Below, one piece after another: positions 14,754 through 24,200 of a stretch of DNA of 24,519 nt. The stretch is from an uncultured Desulfovibrio sp. GTDB lineage: Bacteria; Desulfobacterota; Desulfovibrionia; Desulfovibrionales; Desulfovibrionaceae. The stretch's first letter is position 1. Each line of letters opens with the position of its first letter. Both the position numbers and the translations under genes were made by a program. Location: contig CALBAX010000042.1 in NCBI GenBank assembly GCA_937926875.1, positions 1 to 24,519 of the forward strand. Direction: 5' to 3'. Below the pieces are notes generated by a model. It was not told the DNA's origin, made no database searches, and was given only the letters and a program-made list of their open reading frames with translations.

Positions 14754-14938
14754 TTGAGAGGGGGAGGGGCGTTTTTTGGGCAAAAACTGCCCCCTCCCCC
14801 TCTCAAACTCTCCCCCCCCCGAAAAAACCTTTCTCCGGTCTGACCGGCCGGTCCCCGTCACTGGCTGAGGGGAGCCGCCATCCGGCCATGGACTGGGGCG
14901 ATTCGGCATAACGAACAGGTATGGGAAACGGACAGGTC
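14754..14938 (+). repeat. Dispersed palindromic element, copy 2
   Basis: A 16-bp perfect stem (14754-14769/14791-14806) surrounds CGTTTTTTGGGCAAAAACTG, nearly the core of copy 1. A C-tract, CCCCGAAAAAA (from 14817) and GTCCCCGTC (about 14851-14859) follow, and the unit ends near GGAAACGGACAGG. The same blocks occur in the same order at 7401-7552. Here it directly follows a gene and can act as a terminator. Confidence 0.65.
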
Positions 14939-14990
14939 TCCATCCCCGGGATTTTCTGTTTCAGGACATGTGATGCAGCCAGGCCGCTGC

Positions 14991-15030
14991 CAAACGAAAA
15001 GCCCTCCGCGAACGGAGGGCTTTTCGTTTG
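14991..15030. terminator. Bidirectional intrinsic terminator downstream of purE
   Basis: A perfect 18-bp stem (14991-15008/15013-15030) with a CGAA loop carries A-rich and T-rich flanks within the stem. It starts 17 bp after the purE stop on the minus strand and could also back up termination of the oxidoreductase gene. Confidence 0.88.
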
Positions 15031-15046
15031 CTGATGTACCGGCCGG

Positions 15047-15547
15047 CTAGCAGCCGTACTTGGCTTCGATCTCGGCGGCGGCTTCTTCCACACCGGCCTG
15101 CATCTTGGCGCGGGCGGCGCGGATCTTCTCATCCAGCGCGGGGTCGGCCACAGCCAGGATCTGGGCGGCCAGCCAGGCGGCGTTGCGGGCACCGGCCTTG
15201 TCCATGGCCACGGTGGCCACGGGGAATCCGGGAGGCATCTGCACTGTGGCGAGCATGGCGTCCATGCCGCCCATCAGGCCGCCGGAGACCGGGATGCCGA
15301 TGACGGGACGGGTGGTGCGGGCGGCCACGGCACCGGCCAGGTGCGCGGCCATGCCGGCGGCGCAGATGAAGACCCTGGCGCCGGCGGCTTCCTGTTCGCG
15401 CAGGATCTTTTCCGTGCGCTCGGGGGTACGGTGGGCGGAGCTGACCGTGAAGAGATAGGAGATGCCCAGCGAACGCAGCACGTCCACGCAGGGGCTGACC
15501 TTTTCCTCATCGGACTTGGAGCCCATCATGATGACGACTTGAGCCAT
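15047..15547 (-). CDS. purE: PurE: N5-carboxyaminoimidazole ribonucleotide mutase (166 aa)
   Basis: This enzyme converts N5-CAIR to CAIR in de novo purine synthesis in the cytoplasm. The N-terminal phosphate-binding motif is MGSKSDEE (8-15) and the catalytic His39 lies in SSAHRTPER. AAGMAAHLAGAVAARTTRPV and QMPPGFPVATVAMDKAGARN follow the bacterial class I pattern rather than the class II (AIR carboxylase) one. The start has AAAGGA upstream. It follows purD by 36 bp in one operon and ends at a strong terminator. No purK is in the window. Confidence 0.94.
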   Translation of the reverse strand: MAQVVIMMGSKSDEEKVSPCVDVLRSLGISYLFTVSSAHRTPERTEKILREQEAAGARVFICAAGMAAHLAGAVAARTTRPVIGIPVSGGLMGGMDAMLATVQMPPGFPVATVAMDKAGARNAAWLAAQILAVADPALDEKIRAARAKMQAGVEEAAAEIEAKYGC

Positions 15548-15583
15548 AGATGTTCCTTTATGGCGGCACAGGGCCGCGGTTGC

Positions 15584-16885
15584 TTACTTTTCTTCCTGCG
15601 CCAGCTGTTCCAGACGGCGGATGCCCTTCTGACCGATGTCGCTGCGGTGGAAGCTCTTGTCCATGCGGATGGCTTTCACGCCCTCATAGGCACGGGCCTG
15701 GGCGTCGGCCAGGGTATCGCCCAGCGCGGTCACGCAAAGCACGCGGCCGCCGCTGGAAAGGGTCTTGTCGCCGTCCATGCTGGTGCCGCTGTGGAAGACC
15801 TTGACGCCGGGCAGGGCGTCGGCTTCGTCCAGGCCTTCGATGACCATGCCCTTGGGATAGGCGTGCGGATAGCCTTCGGCAGCCACCACCACGCCCAGAG
15901 CGGTCTGGGAGGTGTGGGAGAGGCTTTCGGGACGGAGCTTGCCCTCGATGCAGTCCAGCATGATCTGCACCAGATCGCCTTCCAGGCGCATCAGCAGGGG
16001 CTGGCATTCGGGATCGCCGAAACGGGTGTTGTATTCCAGCACCCTGGGGCCGTCCCCGGTCATCATCAGACCGGCATAGAGCACGCCCACGAAGGGATGG
16101 CCGTCCTTGGCCAGCGCGGCCAGGATGGGGCGGATGACCGTATCGGCCATGGCTTCGGCCTCGTTGTAAGGCAGGATGGGGGCGGGGCTGTAGGCGCCCA
16201 TGCCGCCGGTATTGGGGCCCTGGTCGCCGTCATAGGCGGCCTTGTGGTCCTGGGCGGAAGGCAGGGGCACGGCGGTCTTGCCGTCGCACAGGCAGAGGAA
16301 GGAGGCCTCCTCGCCCACGAGGAATTCCTCGATGACGAGCTTGGCCCCTGCGGCACCATGCGCGCGCTTGCACATGATGTCGTCCACGGCATCCAGGGCT
16401 TCCTGGGTGGTCTTGGCCACCACGACGCCCTTGCCGGCAGCCAGGCCGTCGGCCTTGACCACCAGGGGCGCGCCCAGTTTGACCACGGCATTCTTGGCCT
16501 TGTCGGGATCGGTGAAGACCTGGCTGTGGGCCGTGGGCACACCGGCGCGATTCATGACGTCCTTGGCGAAGGCCTTGCTGCCTTCCAGACGGGCACAGTA
16601 GGCATCCGGGCCGAAGCAGGGGATGCCGGCCTCACGCATGCGGTCGGTGATGCCCTTGGTCAGGGGCAGCTCGGGGCCGGGCACCACCAGGTCGATCTTT
16701 TCCTCACGGGCCAGTTCCACCAGGCCGTCCAGGTCTCCGGCGTCCACAGCCACGTTGATGGCGCCCTCACGGGCCGTGCCGCCGTTGCCGGGGGCCACGA
16801 AAACTTCACTTACCCGAGGGCTCTGCTTGAGCTTCCACACCAGGGCGTGCTCACGCCCGCCAGAACCGATAACCAGGATGCGCAC
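15584..16885 (-). CDS. purD: PurD: phosphoribosylamine-glycine ligase (433 aa)
   Basis: PurD (GAR synthetase) joins glycine to phosphoribosylamine using ATP, the second step of purine synthesis. The N-terminus MRILVIGSGGREHALVWKLK is diagnostic. The ATP-grasp domain follows, with LVVKADGLAAGKGVVVA, VIEEFLVGEEASFLCL and EYNTRFGDPECQPLL. The GTG at 16885 is chosen as start because GGAGG lies seven bases upstream and the protein then begins exactly at the family's N-terminus. An upstream in-frame ATG at 16912 would add nine residues translated through the ribosome site. It is the first gene of purD-purE. Confidence 0.95.
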   Translation of the reverse strand: MRILVIGSGGREHALVWKLKQSPRVSEVFVAPGNGGTAREGAINVAVDAGDLDGLVELAREEKIDLVVPGPELPLTKGITDRMREAGIPCFGPDAYCARLEGSKAFAKDVMNRAGVPTAHSQVFTDPDKAKNAVVKLGAPLVVKADGLAAGKGVVVAKTTQEALDAVDDIMCKRAHGAAGAKLVIEEFLVGEEASFLCLCDGKTAVPLPSAQDHKAAYDGDQGPNTGGMGAYSPAPILPYNEAEAMADTVIRPILAALAKDGHPFVGVLYAGLMMTGDGPRVLEYNTRFGDPECQPLLMRLEGDLVQIMLDCIEGKLRPESLSHTSQTALGVVVAAEGYPHAYPKGMVIEGLDEADALPGVKVFHSGTSMDGDKTLSSGGRVLCVTALGDTLADAQARAYEGVKAIRMDKSFHRSDIGQKGIRRLEQLAQEEK

Positions 16886-16943
16886 AACCTCTCCTCCCTG
16901 AAAAATAGACATACGGAAAACTTTCCGGCAGCCGGAGCTGCTG

Positions 16944-16983
16944 AAAAAGCCCCGTCCCGCGCCGCTGCGACACGGAACGGGGC
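16944..16983 (-). terminator. Terminator of the FG-GAP protein gene
   Basis: GCCCCGT (16949-16955) pairs with ACGGGGC (16977-16983), with additional interrupted pairing inside, followed on the minus strand by TTTTT. It lies just after the gene's stop and upstream of purD. Confidence 0.75.
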
Positions 16984-16999
16984 TGCATCCTCTTGCGTG

Positions 17000-18628
17000 T
17001 TAGTAGTTGGGGGTCACTTCAAAGTCGCTGAGGTCGGCAGGAGCGTTGGGGTTCATCTGCGACACGTCCAGCGGATAGGCAGTGACCATGCACTGACGGC
17101 TGCCCACACCCAGATCGGGGGAGGTGTTGATGCCCACCACCAGATCCAGGATGCCGTCGTTGTTGAAGTCGGCCAGGTCCACGGCCGCCACGGAACCGCG
17201 GATGCGGCGGGTCTTCCACTTCAGGCCCAGGCCCACGCCGTCCCAGAACAGGGCATGCACTTCGCCCTGGGGGAAGTAGCGGTAACGGTCGAAGATCTGG
17301 GCCGCTGTGGAGATGGGCTTGTTGACCAGCAGGGTGTACTCGCCGGTATGGCCGATGTCGGCCACGATAAGGCGCATGGGGGCGAAGTACTTGCTGGGCA
17401 TCTGGTAGTTGCGGTCCACGCCCAGGCCCGGCATGCCCTTGTAGTGTTCCATACCGGTGGCGGAACCGGAGAAGCGTTCCATGGTGGTATGGATCAGGGT
17501 CTGGTTGGTGCCCTGGAAGATCTTCAGGCGTTCGTCATCGGTCAGCATGACCAGCTGGTCACCGTTCTTGCCGGGGATCCAGGCCACGTTGAAGACGTTG
17601 GCCCCGCTGGGCAGGGTGATGCGCTGGCCCAGCGCATAGGTGCCGTTCTGCTTGACCATGATGTGCACGCCGGGGGCGAACAGCTTGATGGAGTCCCAGC
17701 CCTGGCCCACCAGCGTGGGCTGGTAGGAAGGCGGCAGGTTGACGACGCTGGCGAAGTAGGAACAACGCTTGGCCACTTCCGAGAACTTGTTGCCGCGGAA
17801 GCTGTAGAAGTAGGTGTAGGGGCGGTTGCTCTCTTCTTCGAAGGTGGCCACCACCAGGTCCTTGGCGCCGTCACGGTTGAGGTCGATGGCGCGCATGGAG
17901 AAGTTCAGGTTGCTGCGGGAGATGGTGATCTCGCCCAGCTTGCCCAGACGGCCGTCGTTGCCCCACTTGTAGATGACCAGGCGATGGTCGTGCAGGATGG
18001 CGATCTCGTTGCGGCCGTCACCGTTGAAGTCGGCCACGGCCATGTCCACCATCTCGTCCTTGAGGCGCTGGCTGCGGATGCGGGAGCCGTCAGCGGAGTT
18101 GCCCTGATAGCGGAACTGGGGGTTCAGGTAGGATTCCGTCTGGCCGGTCTCGTTGCGGATGATGTCCGAACGGCCGCCACGGCTGGCAGTTGCGGCACCG
18201 GCGACGCCCAGCACTTCAGAGGAGAAGGCGCCGGCAAGACGCTGCACGGTGGCGTTCAGGGCGCTCATGGGGCCCTGGGCCGTGTTGCTCCAGGTGGCGC
18301 CCTTCTTGTCCACGCTGTTGAGGACGATGGTGCAGTCATTGCCCATGACGCTCACCGTGCCCCACAGGGCGTAGTCGGCACCGCCGATGAACTTGCGGGC
18401 CTCGGCGGCGGAGCCGGCCGCGCGGGGGCCCATGGTGCCCGTGGCGCCCGTGGCGCTAAGACGGCCCATCAGCGTGGAAGGCACAGCCTTGGACAGGTAG
18501 CTGTAGTTCTGGGGCGCATGCACCTCAAAAGGCAGCAGCACGAAAGACTTTGCCTGGGCAGCCTGGGCCTGGAGGCCCATCACCAGCATCAGGCAGGCGG
18601 CAAACGCCAGCTTCATGGCAAATTTCAT
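17000..18628 (-). CDS. Exported FG-GAP/VCBS-repeat protein (542 aa)
   Basis: Residues 1-26 are a Sec signal (MKLAFAACLMLVMGLQ core) cut after AQA. Residues about 27-140 form an alpha/beta domain opening SFVLLPFEVHAPQNYSYLSK with ADYALWGTVSVMGND, similar in pattern to TolB-N/FlgO/CsgG-like periplasmic domains. Residues about 190-540 are a probable beta-propeller with Ca-binding FG-GAP loops: DFNGDGRNEIAIL (200-212), DLNRDGAKDLVVA (249-261) and DFNNDGILDLVVG (487-499). The start is preceded by AAGGAG. It has its own promoter and terminator, so it is monocistronic. It probably works in the periplasm as a soluble or membrane-associated scaffold. No partner can be named. Confidence 0.8.
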   Translation of the reverse strand: MKFAMKLAFAACLMLVMGLQAQAAQAKSFVLLPFEVHAPQNYSYLSKAVPSTLMGRLSATGATGTMGPRAAGSAAEARKFIGGADYALWGTVSVMGNDCTIVLNSVDKKGATWSNTAQGPMSALNATVQRLAGAFSSEVLGVAGAATASRGGRSDIIRNETGQTESYLNPQFRYQGNSADGSRIRSQRLKDEMVDMAVADFNGDGRNEIAILHDHRLVIYKWGNDGRLGKLGEITISRSNLNFSMRAIDLNRDGAKDLVVATFEEESNRPYTYFYSFRGNKFSEVAKRCSYFASVVNLPPSYQPTLVGQGWDSIKLFAPGVHIMVKQNGTYALGQRITLPSGANVFNVAWIPGKNGDQLVMLTDDERLKIFQGTNQTLIHTTMERFSGSATGMEHYKGMPGLGVDRNYQMPSKYFAPMRLIVADIGHTGEYTLLVNKPISTAAQIFDRYRYFPQGEVHALFWDGVGLGLKWKTRRIRGSVAAVDLADFNNDGILDLVVGINTSPDLGVGSRQCMVTAYPLDVSQMNPNAPADLSDFEVTPNY

Positions 18629-18664
18629 TCAAAATCTCCTTGCAGTTCTCTGCGTACGTCGACC

Positions 18665-18685
18665 GCCCTCCCGCAAAAGGAGGGC
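18665..18685 (-). promoter_or_regulatory. 5'-leader hairpin of the FG-GAP protein gene
   Basis: GCCCTCC/GGAGGGC (18665-18671/18679-18685) form a perfect 7-bp stem 37 bases upstream of the start, within the leader expected from the promoter at 18746-18774. Confidence 0.45.
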
Positions 18686-18745
18686 TCGCCCGGCCGGAGG
18701 ATCTGCCGCTGTCGCGGCGGGGACCGTACAGCCTGCGGCACCGGA

Positions 18746-18774
18746 ACTATAGCGACACTTGGCCTGCCGCGCAA
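18746..18774 (-). promoter_or_regulatory. Sigma-70-like promoter of the FG-GAP protein gene
   Basis: On the minus strand TTGCGC (18769-18774) and TATAGT (18746-18751) are separated by exactly 17 bp. This is the best promoter in the window and gives a leader of about 110 nt. Confidence 0.6.
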
Positions 18775-18874
18775 CTTGAAAGCCGTATCCGCTGTCACGG
18801 CGCGGGCCCGCGCTCTCGGGCCTCCCGTGGCAGGCGCTCTTGCCCCCTCAGGACGGAACAGATAAGAAAGGCCC

Positions 18875-20218
18875 ATGAGCACCGCCAATCCTTCCCGCCC
18901 CACGGGGCGTTCTTTTCGTCTGGTCTGCCCGCCGGCGCAGATGCCGCAGGTGGAAAGCCTGCTGCGCGCCCAGGGCTATGAATTCGAAGCCGAGCCGTTC
19001 TCGCCCTTCTGCCGCCGCCTGCTATGCGAACCGCGGCCGCTGGGCTCCTCGCTGGCCGCCTTTTTCGGCTACGTCTATATCCAGGACAGGTCTTCCATGC
19101 TGCCGCCCCTGGCCCTCGCGCCCCGGCAGGGCGAAGCCGTGCTGGACATGTGCGCGAGCCCGGGCAGCAAGACGGGCTTTCTGGGCCAGCTCACCGGCCC
19201 GGAAGGCTTCGTGCTGGGCAACGAGCTTTCCCGCGCACGCCTGGCCACCCTGCGGGCCAACCTGCACGCCTGCAACCTGCCGCATGTGGGCACCTGTTCC
19301 TTCGAGGGCCAGGCCCTGCCCCTGACGCCCGGCACCTGGGACGCCATCCAGCTGGATCCTCCCTGCTCCGGCTGGGGCACGGTGGAAAAGAACCCCCAGG
19401 TCCTCAAGCTCTGGCAGGGCGACAAGCTCAAGGGCCTTGTGGGCCTGCAACAGCTGCTGCTGGCCCATGCCGCGCGCCTGCTGCGTCCCGGCGGCCGCGT
19501 GGTCTTCTCCACCTGCACCACCAACGATGACGAGAACGAAGCGCAGGTGCGTTTCGCCGAAGAGGAACTGGGCCTGGTGCGCGAACACCTGACGCCTTTC
19601 GAGGGCTTCGTCTGGGAGCAGCGCCCCGGCGGTGAGGGCACCTTGCGCGTGGACGGTGAACGCTCGGCAGCCCAGGGCTTCTATGTGGCCCTGCTGCGCA
19701 AGCCCGCGGACGCCCCCCTGCCCGAACTGCCGCCCGTCTCCGCCGGGCCCGATGCGCGCACGGCCGCCCGCAACGCGGCCCGCGGCCGCAACCGTCGCGA
19801 CGCCCGGCCGGCCCTGCCCCAGGGACAGGTGGTGCCCCGCAGCGCCCTGGCCGGCCCCTGCTGCGATCCCGACCGTCTGCCCGCCGGTGAGGCACGCATC
19901 TACGGCGAGCAGGTACGCTTCATCCCGGCCCATGCCGACCTGCTGCTGCCGCCGGGCTTCACTTGGCAGGGGGCCCTGCTGGGCCGCATGGCGGGCGGCC
20001 GCCTGCACATGGCGCCCCGTCTGCGCTGCCTGCTGCCTGCCGTCCCCGACCCGGCGCACAGCCTGGTGCTGGACGACATCAGCGACATCACGGCCCTTCT
20101 TAGCGGCCAGAGCCGCCAGACCGGCCTTGCGGGCAACGAGGCCGCCCTGTGGTGGCGCGACCTGCCGCTGGCCCGGATGATGCTCAAGCAGGGCCGGGCG
20201 ACCCTCAGTTTCAACTAG
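18875..20218 (+). CDS. RsmB/RsmF-like rRNA cytosine-C5 methyltransferase (447 aa)
   Basis: A NOL1/NOP2/Sun-family RNA m5C methyltransferase. SAM-binding motif I is LDMCASPGSKTG (90-101). The catalytic region is LDPPCSGWG (160-168), with Cys164 as one catalytic cysteine and Cys214 in VFSTCTTN as the other, so it is expected to be active. Residues about 265-320 are a Pro/Ala/Arg-rich linker. The C-terminal part, with IYGEQVRFIPAHADLLLPPG and LPLARMMLKQGRATLSFN, resembles the RsmF C-terminal domain. The substrate is probably 16S rRNA; the exact base cannot be read from sequence. The start has a modest GAAAGG ribosome site. It is divergent from the FG-GAP gene. Confidence 0.87.
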   Translation: MSTANPSRPTGRSFRLVCPPAQMPQVESLLRAQGYEFEAEPFSPFCRRLLCEPRPLGSSLAAFFGYVYIQDRSSMLPPLALAPRQGEAVLDMCASPGSKTGFLGQLTGPEGFVLGNELSRARLATLRANLHACNLPHVGTCSFEGQALPLTPGTWDAIQLDPPCSGWGTVEKNPQVLKLWQGDKLKGLVGLQQLLLAHAARLLRPGGRVVFSTCTTNDDENEAQVRFAEEELGLVREHLTPFEGFVWEQRPGGEGTLRVDGERSAAQGFYVALLRKPADAPLPELPPVSAGPDARTAARNAARGRNRRDARPALPQGQVVPRSALAGPCCDPDRLPAGEARIYGEQVRFIPAHADLLLPPGFTWQGALLGRMAGGRLHMAPRLRCLLPAVPDPAHSLVLDDISDITALLSGQSRQTGLAGNEAALWWRDLPLARMMLKQGRATLSFN

Positions 20219-20220
20219 GC

Positions 20221-20237
20221 CCGGCACAGGATGCCGG
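20221..20237 (+). terminator. Weak hairpin after the methyltransferase gene
   Basis: CCGGCA/TGCCGG (20221-20226/20232-20237) lie two bases after the stop. No T-run follows, so termination would be inefficient. Confidence 0.35.
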
Positions 20238-20255
20238 ACAGGGCCGCAGTCAGGC

Positions 20256-20284
20256 TTGCCTCTTTACCTGCCTGCGGCTACTCT
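20256..20284 (+). promoter_or_regulatory. Possible promoter of the TPR gene
   Basis: TTGCCT (20256-20261) and TACTCT (20279-20284) are separated by 17 bp. A CCGCCG/CGGCGG hairpin (20328-20342) lies in the resulting leader. Confidence 0.35.
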
Positions 20285-20369
20285 TGCCCCCACTTTCACA
20301 GCGCAAGGAACAGCGCACAGGACGGAGCCGCCGTGACGGCGGCCGTTGCATGCACGCAGAGGAGCGATC

Positions 20370-21086
20370 ATGGCCAAGAAGAAGACTTCCCAGCAGCCCG
20401 CGCCGGCCAAGGACAAGCCCCAGGCCCCCGCACAGGATCAGGCCCAGGCGACGGCCCCGGCCCGTGTCACCACCGTTTCCCTCACCACCTGTCTGGTCAG
20501 CGTGGTGGTGGCCCTTGCCCTGGGCCTGTGCATCGGCAGCATGCTGCCCGGCTTCATGGACAGCCGTCAGGCCCCCGCTCCCCGGCCCCAGGCTGCTGCC
20601 CCGGCCCAGCAGCCCGCCCCGCAACAGCAGGCGGCGCCCCAGCAGCAGGCCAGGGCCGGCCTTTCCCCCGAACTGAACAGCGCCCTGCTCAAATTGCAGG
20701 AAGCTGTGGTCAGGGAACCCAACAAGGCGGAGAACTGGATCAGGCTGGGCAACTTCCAGTTCGACAACCAGAACCCCGCCGCGGCCGTCACGGCCTACGA
20801 GAACGCCCTGCGCCTGCAACCCGGCAACGCCAACGTCCTGACCGACCTGGGCATCATGTACCGCGAGCTCCATCGCTTCGAGGACGCCCTCAAGGCCTTC
20901 CGCGAGGCGGAGCGCGTCCAGCCCGGGCACAGGAACGCCCTGTTCAACCAGGGCATCGTCCTTTATTACGACCTCAAGCGCAAAGACGAGGCCGAAGCCG
21001 CCTGGCGCAGGCTGCTGGCCGCCGATCCCAACGCCCACGCCCCTGACGGGACGCCCGTCTCGGAGCTGATCAAGCATCTGCACTGA
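20370..21086 (+). CDS. Membrane-anchored TPR protein with Pro/Ala/Gln-rich linker (238 aa)
   Basis: The ATG at 20370 has GAGGAG six bases upstream. Residues 1-33 are a basic, Pro/Ala/Gln-rich cytoplasmic tail and 36-59 a transmembrane helix (SLTTCLVSVVVALALGLCIG). Residues about 66-104 form a low-complexity Pro/Ala/Gln linker, and 106-235 contain three to four TPR units (NWIRLGNFQFDNQNPAAAV, NVLTDLGIMYRELHRFEDAL, LFNQGIVLYYDLKRKDEAEA). The TPR part should lie in the periplasm and bind a partner protein. The layout matches the TPR protein of the ccm operon (7802-8356), so the two may be paralogues. The 3' gene is the large sensor protein 157 bp downstream. Function unknown. Confidence 0.82.
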   Translation: MAKKKTSQQPAPAKDKPQAPAQDQAQATAPARVTTVSLTTCLVSVVVALALGLCIGSMLPGFMDSRQAPAPRPQAAAPAQQPAPQQQAAPQQQARAGLSPELNSALLKLQEAVVREPNKAENWIRLGNFQFDNQNPAAAVTAYENALRLQPGNANVLTDLGIMYRELHRFEDALKAFREAERVQPGHRNALFNQGIVLYYDLKRKDEAEAAWRRLLAADPNAHAPDGTPVSELIKHLH

Positions 21087-21096
21087 TCCGGTTCCG

Positions 21097-21120
21097 GCTG
21101 CCCCGCCCCGGCCGGGCAGC
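21097..21120 (+). terminator. GC-rich hairpin after the TPR gene
   Basis: GCTGCCC/GGGCAGC (21097-21103/21114-21120) form a 7-bp stem. There is no T-run, so it may only slow transcription or protect the mRNA 3' end. Confidence 0.35.
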
Positions 21121-21204
21121 CCACCGGCCCTGAGCCCCCGTGGCCCGCAGGCCGCCGGCCCGGCCTTCCTGTTCCCGCCGCTGTCCCGGTATTTTCCGGG
21201 GCCG

Positions 21205-21221
21205 TCTCCCCTGTGGGGAGA
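21205..21221 (+). promoter_or_regulatory. Hairpin immediately upstream of the sensor gene
   Basis: TCTCCCC/GGGGAGA (21205-21211/21215-21221) with a TGT loop ends 21 bases before the start codon of the next gene and just before its weak AAGG ribosome site (about 21230). It could influence initiation. Confidence 0.4.
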
Positions 21222-21242
21222 TGCCCCTCAAGGTAGAAAAGC

Positions 21243-24200
21243 ATGACGTACCCCCTTCTTCCCTCACAGGCCGGTGCCCGCAGGCTGGCCCTGATCGTCA
21301 TCCCGCTCCTGCTCGTCCTGTCCCTGGCCGCCACCTGCCTGGCGGTCCCGACGCCGCCCCCGGTCCCCGCGCCCACGCCCGCCCTGCCCGTGAGCCTGTC
21401 CGCGACGCCCCAGGGCTCCACAGCGGGACAGCTGGGCATCCTGCCCTACCTTTCGGCTTTTCTGGATACGGACGGCGACATGAGCGTGGAAGAAGTGGCC
21501 GCGCCGGGCATGCTGCCCTCTTTCCAGCCGCTGCATCCCAGGAGCCTGCCCCGCAGCAGCGGCGTGACCTGGCTGCGTCTGGAGATCCCCGCTGCCGGGA
21601 CGGAACGCGCCGAGCCCCTGATGCTCGACCTTGGCCAGGGCGTCCCGGCGGGAGCCATCCTCTATACGCCCGACATGGACCCGCTTTCCCGCCAGGCCAC
21701 CTGGCAGGAGAGCCAGGCTAACTGGCGCAACCTGCTGTCCCTGCCCCTGCCCGGCGAAATGCCGCAGGTCTGCTTCATCCGCCTGGACGGGCAGCCGCCC
21801 CTCTGGTTCGCGCCTACCCTGCGCAGCCTGGACAATCTGGCGGGCGCGCCGGAAAGCCTGCTCGGCCCCGGCGTCATGCTGGCCCTGGCCGTGGTCATGC
21901 TGCTGGCCCTGCTGCGTGGCATCACCGAGCGCGGCCAGTGGCGCTTCTGGACGGCCCTGTATGTGGGCGCCGCCCTGACCCATGCCGTACTGGGCGGGCC
22001 TGACCTGGGCGCCGGCAACATCACGCCCGCCGATGCCGCCAGCGCCATGGCCCCCGGCCTGGCCCTCATGTTCCTGGCCCATCTGGCCCGGCACCTGATG
22101 CAGACCGCCAGCCATTCCCGCCTGCTGGACATCCAGTACCTGCTGCTTTCCCTGCCCGGCGCCGTGCTGGCCCTGCTGCCCCTCTGGCCCGACTTCAGCT
22201 GGATGGGGCGCTTCCTGCCGCTCTGGCCCATGCTGGCCCTGATCTTCGTGCCCACCACGCTCGGCGCCTGGCTCATGGGCGTGCCGGGCGCCCGCCGTTT
22301 CCTGCTGGGCTGCCTCGTGGCCGCGCTGGGCGCCGGTCTGGCCGTCCTCGATCTCGGGACGCTGCTCCCGCCCTTCGTCCAGGGCACCCTCCCCCTGTGG
22401 GGGACGGCCCTCAGCGCCCTGATCATCGCGGGCATGAGCGCTCCCGGCCATGAAACGGGCAACGCCGCCGAAGCCCCCGATCCCCTGGTACCGGGCCGCC
22501 CTGTCCAAAACCAGGCCATCACGGATCCCAACCTGCGTCTGCTGGATACCGACGGCAACACCCTGCCGCTCATGACCGGCCTCAGCCAGCCTGCTCCCGC
22601 ACCGGCCACAGTGGAAGCCGAAAGCGCCTCCGCCACGGCCATCCGGCGCCTGGAACAGGCCCTTGCCGCGCCCCTGCGCGAGATCGTGGAACAAAACCGC
22701 CAGCTCGAACGATGCTCCCTGCCGCACGATGCCCGCTCCCGTGTGGAAAACATGGGCCGCCGCGCCCGGCAGGCCCTGCGCCTGCTGCACGACCCGTCCG
22801 GCGATGCTGCCGTGCCTGCGGCTCCGGCCCCAGCGGATACGGCCCGTGCGGCGAAACGTGTCTTCGACCTGGGCAGGACGCTGCGGCAGACCCATGAGAC
22901 CTGCCGTACGCTGGCAGAAAAGTCCGGCACAGTCCTGGACTGGCATGTCCCGGCCGATCTCGGACAGCGCTATGAAGGCCCCGCAGGGGAGCTGGAAGAC
23001 GTCCTCCGCCTGCTGCTGGAAGATGCCGTACGCGCCACCAAGGGCGGCAAGGTCCATTTTGCCGTGCGCCGTGTGCCGGACAGCAAACACCCCGGGCATC
23101 TGCTCTTCCAGGTGCGCGACACGGGCACGGGCCTGCCCCCTGAACAGCGTTCCGCATCGCTCCTGTCCCGCATCTGGGAACTGTCTTCGTCCCACGGCGG
23201 CTTCCTGGGCGTGGAGAGCGGTCCCCGCGGCACGTCCGTCATCTTCACCCTGCAACTGCAGATCCCGGAAGATCCTGACGATGACCTGCCCACGGTCCTG
23301 GTCTGCGCGCCTGATGCCGCCACCCGTCGCGAGCTGGGTGCCATGCTGCGCGACCTGCCCTGCACCTGCCATGAGACGGGCACCCTGGCCCACGGTCTGG
23401 CGGCCGGGGCCCGCAAGGGCCGGACACCGGCCGCCGTGCTGCTGATCTGCGGCCCCGAGGCTTCCGTGGATGCCGCGCCGCTGCTGCGCCGTTATCACAG
23501 CCTTGCCGAAAGGACAGGCCCCTTCGGCGCCGTGGCCCTGACCACCGACCAGAGCCAGTGGGATGCGCTGGCCCACGCCGGTTTCAGCCATGCCCTGACC
23601 CTGCCCGTCTCGGAAGATGCCCTGCGCGAGACCGTGCTCGAGATCCTGGGCAGCCATGACGATGTGGCTGACCTTGGCGCGCCCCTGCCCGAGACCAGGC
23701 AGGCCGATGCCCCCCTGCCCGATCTGTTCGGCCCCGCCGCGGCCCCCCAGGCAGACCAGGGCATGCCCGAGCTCCTCCTGTCCACCGACGACCTCCCGCA
23801 GCAGACGGCCCCGGCCGCTCCGGCCCCGACAAGCGGGGATCTGCCGGATCTGTTCGCCGCTCCGGCTCCTGCCAGGGGGGATGCCGCCCCGGCGGCGCCC
23901 CTCACCCTGACGGACGACATGCGCCCCGATACGCCCGCCGCACAGAGCGCCCGGCTGGAGACCGACGGCATGCAGCTGGCGGGGCCTGCGCCCGCGGACG
24001 GCCCTGTGCAGGAAAGGGAAGCCGCTCCCGAGGCGACCGGAGACCATGGCCCGGTCCCCGCGCCGACGGCTCCGGACTTCCCGTCCGTGCCTGCTGCGGG
24101 AACGAACGCTGATGCCGCCATGCCGGAAAACCCGGTGGCGGGAACGAACGAAGAGGGAACGCCGGAAACCCCGGTGAGAGAAGAAGATGCCGCCGCCCCG

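Larger units (their letters stand above)
14739..15046. other. 308-bp gene-free region between the oxidoreductase and purE
   Basis: No gene supported. It consists of palindromic element copy 2 (14754 to about 14938) and the strong purE terminator (14991-15030). Confidence 0.65.

Noticed and set aside
15341..18865. A 1174-codon open frame on the plus strand opposite purE, purD and the FG-GAP gene
   Set aside because: It is antisense to three well-supported genes, is rich in Gly/His/Gln/Ala with no domain, and is explained by GC-rich codon bias.
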